This document shows positions 1-9,035 of a stretch of DNA of 64,000 bases, in pieces; positions within the stretch are counted from its first letter, which is position 1, and every line of letters starts with the position of its first letter. The DNA is from Clarireedia homoeocarpa (taxonomy: Eukaryota; Ascomycota; Leotiomycetes; Helotiales; Rutstroemiaceae), in the NCBI GenBank assembly GCA_001465935.1, contig LNKV01000031.1, positions 147,871 through 211,870 of the forward strand, in the 5' to 3' direction. Position numbers and translations under genes: made by a program. The notes beneath the pieces were generated by a model. That model saw nothing but the letters and a program-made list of their open reading frames with translations, had not been told where the DNA came from and searched no databases.

Positions 1-457
1 TAACAAAACATTCTTCCCAATGCTCGTGGGTTAGATGGTTTAGGATACTGCATAAACCCAACCCTACCCACTCTTTCGGTGCACTGAGGCAAATGAAAGT
101 GATATTGATGGTCTCTCTGCAGGAAGTTTAAGGCAAAATCGCAAGAAAGGCCCGAACAAGCGGAGATCTCTATGCCCTACACGTTTCTTTCAGACCCCGC
201 TCCACCTGCAAGATGTATGCTGACACCCAGAGGTCACCCCCTAACCCAACTAGATAAGGGTGCGTACCAATATGTTGGTAAAGGAGCAGTCTAGACATGC
301 AAAACCACCTGCATTTCGTAGCTAGCATCTGTTTGTAGCCGTGTCTTCCGTTCCAAACAAAAAGCTTTAGAAATTGTTTCAATACTACTCTCATAAGAGT
401 CATAACACGCTTCTTTCCATTCACCACTTGGCATATCATTTGCACTATACTATTATC
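1..457. other. Upstream flank, no gene seen
   Basis: No open frame here has an initiation context, intron structure or composition that I would trust. The last 100 bases probably hold the promoter and 5' leader of the secreted-protein gene starting at 458. Confidence 0.5.
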
Positions 458-1084
458 ATGCATCCCCAACACCTTCTCGTTTCTTTGACAGTCGCAGTAA
501 GCCAAGTTCTCGCGGCTCTTACTAGCGTCTCGCCATATTTTAACCTCACTGCTATCTCCGCAGTGGACAATGTATCACTTTTTCAATGCTGGCAACTCAC
601 CGCCCCGATCAACTCATCGGTGCAAGACGGTTTAGTTAGAAGTATGGTACAGTCGTTGGGTCTACTAGGCGGTAATGCGACCTACAGCTATCTTCCAGCA
701 AACTTTCCCGGTACTACGCATGCGGCTCCGGTACCCCAGTGTGTCTTCTTTGTATATGTAATTTCCTGGTTTAATTCTTCCGTGATAAATAATGACAGAG
801 GCTAACTCAATATTGTTAGATATGTCGTCTTCCTTTCCGCCAAAATGATCGTCACGGTCCCTAGCACGACGCCCAACATGACTGAAGAGGCCATCTTCAC
901 AGGCGGTGCAAATAGTGTGATCATTGCCGCGAACACGGCAGACAAGAGTTCCATTGAACATGTAACAGGGACCTTAGAGGAGCCTGTAACTGCATTGCAG
1001 ATACCATTTGCGGGAGGCCAGATTCCGCCCTACCGTGTGCTGTACAATGGTGTCTGCAAGTCGAGTGAGCTGAACTTTGGCTAG
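458..1084 (+). CDS. Small secreted protein, two exons
   Basis: Exon 1 is 458-738 and exon 2 is 820-1084, joined across an 81-bp intron with a GTGTGT donor and TTGTTAG acceptor in phase 2. The spliced product is 181 aa. The start at 458 is preferred over the upstream in-frame ATG at 374 because it places a classic signal peptide first: MHPQ, then a hydrophobic LLVSLTVAVSQVLA stretch. The mature part is compact, with several potential N-glycosylation sites (NLT, NVS, NSS, NAT, NMT) and two Cys (one in FQCWQ, one in GVCKS). It ends in a LQIPFAGG..PPY..LYNGVC block. I recall this pattern from a family of fungal small secreted proteins without known function, so an effector or cell-wall role is only a guess. 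The reading frame continues correctly across the intron. Confidence 0.72.
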
Positions 1085-1567
1085 AAGGCTATCGCGGGGC
1101 AATGGTTGCGCTAGGAGCGGGTGCGGAGGCGGTCTATAAGAGACAAGAAGGATGCGGGGCCGATGGACCTCATGAGACAGATGTTTAATAGAAGAAATAG
1201 TGTATCTAGGCATGAGGTCGATGAACAATTGAAGCCCAAACATACTGATTGCTCGGGTCTAGTAAGTGTTATATACGCATATGACAACCTGCAAAAACTG
1301 AGATAAATTTAAATTCATCGTGCTGGCGTGTTCCAAATGATTCATGTCGGCTTTCGGTTAGGGAGTGAGCCAATTTGGAGATAACTGGATAGCTGCTGGC
1401 GATGCATAGCAGGTTCGAAAAGACGACAAGGGTGAAAGTCGAAAAACGAATCGAAAATGGATAGTCGCAAGATGAAACAGGAACACAGTTCTTGAAAACG
1501 AAGTGGAGCATATATTTAATGCAATATGCCGGCTACGAAGCTCAGAGAGAAAGTAGGTTATAATATT
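1085..1567. other. Convergent intergenic region
   Basis: This spacer lies between the 3' ends of the secreted-protein gene and hus1. It contains no convincing exon and presumably carries both 3' UTRs. Confidence 0.5.
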
Positions 1568-2807
1568 TTAAGTACTGAATGACGAGATATAATACTGTAG
1601 CAAGTCAGAGCCGTTCGCTTCAACAATGAATGGCAAGAGCTTACCGTCAAGACTGAATCATCACTGCCATCGTCGTAGTTATCCAGATACACATATAAAA
1701 TCATGGCATGATCATCAACAAAACCTGGGGATCTCGATTAGCATCCGAATTCGACTCCAGACAGCTCTACTCACAAGCAATGACTCTTCCTCCTAACCTT
1801 CCTACACTAAGCACCTTCCCCCAGTCCCTCCCATCAATCCTAACCGTCGACCAAGCATCTGGCCCAGCAGCCTTCAACCTAGTCGCTGGATGATTTTCAA
1901 TCCCATCCTCTCCATCTTCCAACTGTCTCGGATCCAGCTCTGGATTAGTCAGCCCCGTCCACACACTCTCGATATTCAGCGCATCCGTCCTTATACTGAG
2001 CTTCAAGCTCCCATGCATATTCGCACTCAACTCTAACTTCGGAATGCTCGAAACGCTCCTATTTCCTCCAACCGTCGTCGCCATTGCCAACTTTGTGAAT
2101 CTGTCAGAAATCGCTTTCAGCTGGATTAAAGACGGCAGCATTATATGCGCGTCTGGTTCGCGCACACGAGGCTCGTGGATTCCTTCCACGCTATCGGCAG
2201 TGAGGATTCGTATCGGAATATCTTGGGTCACCACAGCTTCGCGGTCCCCGCGAATATTGGCGTCAAGACTCTCTTCGCGGAAGGCGTTATCGTTGAAGGG
2301 ATCTGCAGTAGCAGGGTTTTCAAGGAAAGCTGCGCTTTTGCCATGAGATATTGTGCTGGTTATGACAGTGAGAGAGAGCACTGGCATGCCATCTTTTTTA
2401 GTGAGGCGTATAGAGGCGGAGACGGCATTTATCGCAGATTTGAGGGCACGATGGAGGGGTGGGAGGGGTAGTTCAATATTTATGGTATTGGATGGCGCGG
2501 CGGATTGTATGGTGTAGTCTTCGAATATTGACTCTATTGACAAGGAACTTCATTCTAGTCAGTGAGTTGGATATATATATAGCCACAGGAAAAGAACCCA
2601 CGCCCATACTTGTGTTCCTGTCTCCGGAATTATCGTGAATCGCACTCCATTGTCGTCAAGTCGTACCCAAGCTACCTTGCCCAGCGACGACAACGAAGCT
2701 GTGAGCTCTGCTGCTTGTTAGTGACGCATACGCGGAGAATTATTCTCGGGAGTTTTGTGCTTACTGCTGAGCGTCTGAATGTTCTTTACTGACGTTTTGA
2801 AGCGCAT
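1568..2807 (-). CDS. hus1: Checkpoint clamp protein Hus1, five exons
   Basis: Exons are 2807-2765, 2707-2602, 2547-1775, 1724-1645 and 1594-1568, giving 342 aa. The start is MRFKT.., the usual Hus1 N-terminus. It is followed by KLTASLSSLGK, a WVRLDD..VRFTIIP strand pair and GTQVWA..IFEDY. The C-terminal part carries VRIDGRDWGKVLSVGRLGGRVIAC, then FVDDHAMILYVYLD, and ends YYISSFST. These are the hallmarks of the PCNA-like Hus1/Mec3 fold. In the known pathway Hus1 joins Rad9 and Rad1 in the 9-1-1 clamp, loaded at damaged DNA to activate ATR-type signalling in the nucleus. Introns 1, 3 and 4 have normal donors (GTAAGC, GTGAGT, GTAAGC). Intron 2 (2601-2548) is placed from phase and family alignment, with donor GTGGGT and a weak AAG acceptor. 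The open frame alone would begin at a TTG and end early at 1767, so both ends depend on splicing. Confidence 0.93.
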
Positions 2808-3642
2808 CTTGGAATTATTGACTTACGCGTTTGGAGCTTCTGATAGAGCTCACCGAGATTGGCAGGAGCTGCTGACTAATCACCATAATTCACGTCCAAG
2901 GTCTCACGATGTGTTCCCCTTCACGTCCCTTATATCGATGCTCGCAGGATTTACTGGTTCTTACTCAATAGATTGGATTTTTATTGCAATGAGCCTGAAG
3001 TAATGCTCATATCGACCATCAAACCGTAACAAATTAACTGGTCGCAAAATACATAAAAGGCATATCTGCCACGAATATAAAACAAGTGCTTTGGCCTAAC
3101 CTCCGGTCACACCAGTTCAGTCATCCCATTCCCTAGTGCCTGCATGTATTCAATGGATCGAGAGCGGTCTCTGTTCATCTTACTCATATCTTCTCTGAAC
3201 CGTGAGAGGGTATGTAGCTGTGAAGAAGGATTATATGACCATCGCTGGCGGGTTGCTGTACGTCGTTGGAAATCGGGGCTTGAGTGAAGGCTAGAAAAGA
3301 AAAGAGAGGTCAAAAGAAATGTATGAACAGAGTAGAAGAGGATTCAATAGAGCTGCTGACAAGAAAATAAGAATCCAAGGAGATTTCCGGGAAGAAACAG
3401 AGCATCAAAATTAAAATTGTTTGCAAGATAATGTGGGTGGAAACACAGTAAGAAAGGAGCATCGATACGACAGTCAGAGAAGACCATCGGAAAATAAGGT
3501 AGAAAGAGCCATCAGAACACAAGTTAGAAAGAAAAGTCAGAAAACGGGCAGGAAGAGAACATCAAAGCGGTAGTCCATACAAGAAGAGGAATGAGTATAG
3601 GTGAGACGATTCACATCGTGATTCTAACCAGAAATGTGACCA
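2808..3642. other. Intergenic, no supported gene
   Basis: Several short open frames lie here on both strands, but none shows intron continuity, a recognisable motif or coding-like composition. Part of it is the hus1 5' flank and part the 3' flank of the gene ending at 3643. Confidence 0.45.
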
Positions 3643-5758
3643 TCATTGCGTGTTAGTATCTTCGGTAGCATCTTCGGGAGCATTCTGGGTAGTTTCATTG
3701 ATAGCATCTTTACTAGTATCTTTACTAGTATCTTCGGTAGCACCTTCGGTAGCATCCTGAGTAGCATCCTGGGTAGCATCCTGGGTAGCATCCTGGGTAG
3801 TTTCCTTGGTAGTTTCCTTGGTAGTATCTTTGCTAGTATCCTCGGTAGCATCTTCGGTAGCCTCCTTTTGACCATCCTCAGATTGACCGACAGCCAGCTC
3901 AATCGCAGACTTTGCATTGCCATGCCCAAATTGACTAACAGGCAGCTCAGCCGCAGATTGTGCATTACCATCCCTTGATTGACTGGCAGGAAGCTCAGTC
4001 GCAGATGTTGTGTGGCCGTCCTCAGATTGGTTCACGGATATTCCAGCCGCAGAGGGTGTATGATTATTCTCAGATTGACTGATAGGCATACCAGCAGCTC
4101 CTGGTGCTGGCATAACAAAGGGACGTGCAGTTGGTACCAATTTGGAGGTTGTCTTGCCAGCCGATCTTCGTGTAGTCTCAATGGCTGATCTCGGAGATTG
4201 TTCAGTGGCGGGCTGATTAGCTGAGGGGGGATGAGCTACAGAGGCAGAAAAGCTTGAAGAAGGGCCCGCACGCATTGACTCTGCGGCAGTAGGCATATTT
4301 CGGGAAAGTATGGCACGGCGACCGCTGACTGGTGCTACTCGTCTGGAACGCATGATTGGAGATCCTTGCTCTGTAGTAGTGCGTGTTGAGAATTGGTGAT
4401 TAGCAGGAGCAGCATTCGTTGCCCGAGCTTGAATAGCGGTTTCAACAGACTCTGCTGCTGCTGCTGCTGCGAATGCTGCATCTCTTATCGCTAACATATC
4501 AGCCATGGTTCTCCAGAACCGGGGGTCGGAGGAATGTATTGGCCCGATGGACATCATGCCTGCAAGTGGATGATCAGGGGATGAGTCAGGGGATAGTTCA
4601 GGGACATCGTCAAGATCAGCATCATGAGCACCAACACTGGGCGTACAGACACTAGTTTCAGAGTTATGGTCTCTCACGCCAGCCATATTCTCCGGATGAT
4701 GCTGACCCAAGTTGTTTCCATGGCTAGGCTCCGGATATGCCTGTGGATACTGGAAATCGTGTCCAGGATGGTTCTGGGCTAAGTTGATTCCATGGCTAGG
4801 CTCAGGATATGCCTGTGAATACTGGAAATCGTGTCCAGGATGATTCTGGACTAAGTTATTTCCATTACTAGGCTCAGGATATGCCTGTGAAGACTGGGAA
4901 TTGTGTCTAGGAGGAGGAGGAGAATGATGATGATAATGATAGATCGGAGCCTGCTGATGGCTAACTCCTCTGCCGCTACCACTATAGCCGCTACCACCAC
5001 GGAACTGTGCATCACGTCGTGTACGGCGATTGCCCTCCATGTGTCTTCCGCGCTCAAAATGTTGAGGCATTCTCTCTTGGCGACGAGCTGTACGCTGAAA
5101 TTGCGCACGATTGATGCGGCGCTGTGCAAGCTGAGTTGCGTTCAGAACGCCATATCGTGTATCTGTAGACAAACCTGGATGAGCTTCTCCGTGTACATCT
5201 GATTTGTTAGAGGTGGCATATATAGAGATGGTGTTTCCAACACTGGCATAGTAGGATGGAACCTGAAGATGAGAATCACCGTTCGGATAGGTATGGATAG
5301 TGCCTACTCCTGGATAAGGAAGTGTGCGAAACCCGTTAAAAGGATCATTGCCACTCCCAAGGAAACGATCACTATGTTGCGTGCGGACAGTTTGTATGTT
5401 TCGAATTGTGGTATCGACCAAAGCAACTTGATTGTAGAAAGGATGATTCTTGGTGGGATCGAATTCATCAACGATATCCTGCACTTCATTAGCAACTATC
5501 TTAGTCAATAAGGGGTTATGAACATACCTGTGGACCGAATTCGAGACAAGTTCCGTTATTGTGGGTAATAAGAGCCTGAAACTCCTTGGGTCCGACGCGT
5601 GAATAATGCTGCTCGCGTCAGACCATACTTATCAGGCTTTTTCTTCCTTTTTTACTTACTTGAGCTCGACCTTCACTGGGGGTAGGTGGCCTGCCCTGAA
5701 CCAACAGTCCCCATGAGTGGTGCTCGAAGCTACCACTAGCTGGTTTGACTGTCGTCAT
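3643..5758 (-). CDS. Low-complexity repeat protein, three exons
   Basis: Exon 1 is 5758-5660 and begins MTTVKPASGSF. Exon 2 is 5608-5528 (HYSRVGPKEFQ..). Exon 3 is 5478-3643. Both introns have textbook donors (GTAAGT, GTATGT) and keep phase 0, giving 671 aa. The long open frame alone starts at a TTG and misses the first 60 residues. The protein is mostly disordered. It has an Arg/Gly-rich patch (RRQER..RGGSGYSGSGRG), a His/Pro run, and three tandem copies of a 25-residue unit built on QAYPEPS.G.NL.QNHPGHDFQY. An Ala/Ser-rich middle follows, then an acidic tail of four-residue repeats (DATQ, KETT, DTSK). I do not recognise a catalytic domain. An RNA-associated or scaffold role would fit the composition but is not shown. 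Confidence 0.7.
3690..3870. repeat. 12-bp coding minisatellite
   Basis: Units of the type GTAGCATCCTGG and GTAGTTTCCTTG are repeated in frame. Read on the minus strand they encode the DATQ and KETT tetrapeptides at the C-terminus of the gene at 3643-5758. The period is a multiple of three, so copy-number change would not break the frame. Confidence 0.8.
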
Positions 5759-5766
5759 CTTTCTCA

Positions 5767-5841
5767 CTCTGTCTAAACTCGAAAACTCTGTCTAAACTCG
5801 AAAACTCTGTCTAACTCGAAAACTCTGTCTAAAATCGAACA
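5767..5841. repeat. 19-bp tandem repeat
   Basis: About four head-to-tail copies of CTCTGTCTAAACTCGAAAA, with one copy short by a base and the last diverged. It lies just upstream of the ATG at 5758 on the minus strand, so it sits in the leader or core promoter of that gene. Confidence 0.85.
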
Positions 5842-5939
5842 ATTAGCTTGACTCTTGCCTATTCTTAGTGTCCAGAGTATCAAAATTTGACACAGTCTGA
5901 AAAGAATCGAAATCTCAAAATTATCTTGAAGAATTAAAC

Positions 5940-6200
5940 AAATTTGAAGGTTTGTAATTCTCGGAAGACTGAAAGCCTCTGAGACATTGAAAGCATCTGG
6001 GGTCTGGGACATTGAAAGTATCTGGGGAACAGAAAGTTTTTGAAAGACTGAAAAGTATCTAAGGGACTGAAGTTTTTGGGACATTGAAAGTTTCTAAAGG
6101 ACTGAAGATTGTCGAAAGAGTGAAAGTTTCTAAAGAGTTTGAGAGATTCTTGTGCTTTCAAACAGTCTTGGACTTCAGTCTTGGACTTCAGCAACAACTT
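5940..6200. repeat. Degenerate GACTGAAAG-type repeats
   Basis: Irregular repeats of GGGACATTGAAAG and AGGACTGAAG recur every 25-30 bases, mixed with GTTTCTAAAG and GTATCTGGGG phrases. They make spurious Phe/Ser/Gln-rich open frames on the minus strand, which I do not treat as genes. Confidence 0.7.
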
Positions 6201-7637
6201 GAGAGACTAGATTGCTTGAATGTCTGGCTTGTTGATAATTGTTGGGTATAAATCAATATCTCTCAAAATGCCAGGCTTTCATCCACGTTGAAAGTCCAAA
6301 GGAGTCTCAAGTGCGAGAATCCCAAACCGTTCAATGCGACGAAATGAAGATTCAAAGAAATTGAAAGTACGTACTTGCGTGGCTGTTCTCTTTTGTTTTG
6401 CAGAGTCTTTTCCGAATGGTAGTTGCTGTCGTGTAGAAGAACAAGAGAACTTTATATGTTTTTGAGAAGAGGAGATTGAGTAGAGTTTTTCCAACGGAGA
6501 ATACCTTGTGGGCCTAATCTAATTACATCAACAGTGTTAAGGTTGATTGGACGAATATGCTGTCAGAGCAGGTGATGAGAGATGAGCATAGAGTGAATTG
6601 AGGATTGCTTTCAGTAAGGAGGTAGTTGTTTACAGGACCACTTTCAAAAAACAAAAGTGCTTCTACATACGACATTTACACGGGAGACATATATGGGAGA
6701 CGATCGTCTACCACTCAAGATCTAAGGATCAAGTACATCAAAAGGTTAGCCTATCTCTGTTGTCAAAAGTCGAGAAAGAATACTCAAAATGCGCACCTCA
6801 GGGGGGAATCTCGCTTAGAGCGGCGTTTGTTTTGAACAACTGGAGCAGAAGAAAGTTCTTTATCCAGGTGGGCGACGAGCTTGGAGCATATTCGAGGTTC
6901 AACGGAAGTCACCGCATATCGAATCTCCAGCCTCCCGTATTTTGTCCTTCATGCTTTTCGGCCTTTGAATAAATCCGAAGGTCATGTAACGTAGCAGGCA
7001 AATCGACCACTCACCTTTAACCTTACTAATTCAGGCAGCATGTAGTTCTCGTAGCCACAAAGGGTCTAGGTTTCTGACTCAGAGCATCGAACGAACCACC
7101 AAAGTTGAGTATCTTATAAGTGATTGATATTGGATCAGCAGTCTTGTTCTCGCTCTGAATAACCTTTCTCTCTCACTAGTTTCATCCCGATGATTCTGCC
7201 CCTTGTTTCACTGCAGGTATTGGTGCTGGCAGTGATGACAGGAGTGTATGACGGTGAAGCTAATGTCATTTTTGAGGATATAAATCTTATTAGTAGTGCA
7301 TGTAGTTACTTAGAATACCGCAACTGTAAATAAGTCATTATGCTATCAGTGCAAAACTCTAACTGCAACGTAGATCACGAAAGCAAAAATAAAGTAATGG
7401 CTAAATCGTCTTTCAGAAATTGCAAGCCAGACTCGCTGTTGCTGCTTCCTTGCTAACCCTCAACCTAGTGATGATAGCTTACTAGCAGCGAGAATTTATC
7501 CTGAGGGAGTAAGGCATAATTATGGACAGTATGTGACTCTGAAGTTCGATGATATACTCTGAAGTTTAGGCTGTTGTGTTCAGACGTAGTTGCACTCCTG
7601 CTGGCACCAATTTGTCGTTGTATCATCTATAACATCT
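6201..7637. other. Gene-poor AT-rich stretch
   Basis: The longest open frame (6598-6972, +, 124 codons) has no recognisable motif, no coding-like composition that I can see and no intron-joined partner. I see no RNA gene here. Confidence 0.4.
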
Positions 7638-7644
7638 TGAATTA

Positions 7645-7665
7645 TGAAATATAAGCTGTAATTGT
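7645..7665. repeat. Fragment of the 3'-tail repeat
   Basis: GAAATATAAGCTGTAATTGT closely matches the tail motif found at 8387, 8813, 9001 and 61711 (GAAATATAAGCCGTAATTGT). It is the most degraded copy and lacks the hairpin that follows the others. Confidence 0.6.
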
Positions 7666-7737
7666 CCATGCCTGCGACAGTGAGTAATCGCCAGCAGTCT
7701 CTTAGCCCCACCATCTTGCCATTCAAGCTATTCTGCC

Positions 7738-7801
7738 GTCGGGTTTTGAGCATCGTTGCTCTCTTTTTTGTCTGCTAATGCAGATTTTGAAGCACGGAGA
7801 C
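7738..7801. repeat. Direct repeat, copy 1
   Basis: CGGGTTTTGAGCATCGTTGC, then CTCT, and ending TAGCACGGAGAC-like, is repeated with a few substitutions at 8161-8223. The two copies flank the long hairpin at 7948-8102. Confidence 0.8.
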
Positions 7802-7947
7802 TGGCCGATTCGGCGACGAATCATCACACTACCCCCCCTCCCCTTCAGTACAGCTCGCCCTCGAGCGTCTAGACAGTAAGAATTGAATCTATATACATTT
7901 TCCAGTGTAATCTCTAGTACCCTTATTCTCTTATCCCTCAGTCCCGT

Positions 7948-8102
7948 TCAGGAAGAAACGGTACAAAATACACTTTCAGTTGCTGCCGTCCCCGCGCCAT
8001 TCTCCAAACAGCTGCGACAGATCAGCACCATCTGTCGCAGCTGTTTGGAGAATGGCGGGGACGGCAGCAACTGAAAGTGTATTTTGTACTGTTTCTTCCT
8101 GA
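7948..8102. repeat. Near-perfect long inverted repeat
   Basis: The left arm 7948-8022 and right arm 8030-8102 are reverse complements apart from one substitution and a 2-base indel, with a 7-base loop (CAGCACC). Arms open with TCAGGAAGAAAC and meet at GCTGCGACAGAT/ATCTGTCGCAGC. Transcribed, it would fold into a stem of about 73 bp. It could be a small foldback transposon, the product of inverted duplication, or a small-RNA precursor. The sequence alone does not decide. Confidence 0.9.
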
Positions 8103-8160
8103 AAAACACCGTCTGTGGCAGCTGTGTAAGTAGTGGCGCAGTGACGAGTCATCATTGCCG

Positions 8161-8223
8161 GCGGGTTTTGAGCATCATTGCTCTCTTTGTTCTCTGCATT
8201 AGCAGACTTTTTAGCACGGAGAC
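8161..8223. repeat. Direct repeat, copy 2
   Basis: Partner of the block at 7738-7801. It begins CGGGTTTTGAGCATCATTGC and ends TTTAGCACGGAGAC. It runs directly into the SINE-like array. Confidence 0.8.
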
Positions 8224-9035
8224 GTGCCTAAGGGGCTGAGTGTTAGCGTGCGCTTTCTTTAGGAAGGGGGGGGGGGGGGGGGATGGATTCCCTCAGAGAG
8301 GGAAGATGATTTGAACTCCTAACCTTTAGTTTTCGATATGCGAGCTTAAAAGCTGCGCGTGTTGTCGATCGATTCTTGTGAAGTATAAGCCGTAATTGTC
8401 ACTTTTCTAGAAGTGGCGAAGACGTTTCTAAGGAGCTGGGTGTTAGCGTGCGCTTTTTTTAGGGGGGGGGGGGGGGGATGGATTCCCTCAGAGAGGGAAG
8501 ATGATTTGGACTCCTAACCTTCAACTTCCGATATGCGAGCTTCAAAGCTGCGCGCGTCGTGGATTTATTTTGTGAGGTTGCCCCCACAGCCAAAGTCTCG
8601 AGCATTTCCTGCAATTTTTGAGTTAGCGGATAGATTCTAGTGTATGCTTTTTCACCATTTTGTGGGTTTATTCTGGATGAAGGGGTAGAGCCGTGGGATT
8701 AATCGACGCAGTAAATAGTTTCTTATTGCGAGATAATAGTGATGATTGAACTCCTAACCTTTAACTTCCGATATGCGAGCTTCAACGCTGCGCGTGTAGT
8801 CGATTGAAATATAAGCCGTAATTGTCACTTCTCTAGAAGTGGCGGAGACGTTTCTAAGGAGCTGGGTGTTAGCGTGCGCTCTTTTTGGGGGGGGGGGATA
8901 GATTCCCTCAGAGAGGGAAGATGATTTGGACTCCTAACCTTCAACTTTCGATATGCCAGCTTCAAAGCTGCGCGCGTCGTGGATTTATTTTGTAAAATAT
9001 AAGCCGTAATTGTCACTTCTCTAGAAGTGGCGTCA
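8205..9035 (-). mobile_element. Tandem/nested SINE-like units with tRNA-like head
   Basis: Read on the minus strand, a full unit (about 8992-8807, and again about 8572-8379) has four parts. First is a tRNA-like head with GCGCAGC.TTGAAGC (box-A-like), CATATCGGAAG and AGGAGTTCAAATC (box-B-like). Second is a CTTCCCTCTCTGAGGG hairpin. Third is a C-tract (G-runs of 17, 16 and 11 on the plus strand at 8266, 8462 and 8887). Fourth is a tail with CGCTAACACCCAGCTCC and a GCCACTTCTAGAGAAGTGAC hairpin ending ACGGCTTATATTTCA. A unit without tail lies at 8205-8378, a head alone at about 8735-8806, and a tail alone at 8991-9032. The head-to-tail packing suggests repeated insertion or tandem duplication. 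The SINE label rests on the box-A/box-B likeness and is inference. Confidence 0.6.

Noticed and set aside
3624..3978. Hydrophobic frames over the 12-bp repeat
   Set aside because: Produced by reading the minisatellite in wrong frames; the coding frame is the minus-strand DATQ/KETT reading.
5304..5511. Start of the repeat-protein frame at 5508
   Set aside because: The first codon there is TTG and the sequence is an intron with GTATGT donor and CAG acceptor; two upstream exons give the true start at 5758.
8735..8995. A functional tRNA gene in the SINE-like heads
   Set aside because: Box-like sequences are present but I cannot pair a complete acceptor and anticodon stem, and the heads are repeated with mutations.
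5760..9035. CRISPR-like array
   Set aside because: The repeats are contiguous or irregular without unique spacers, and the genome is eukaryotic.
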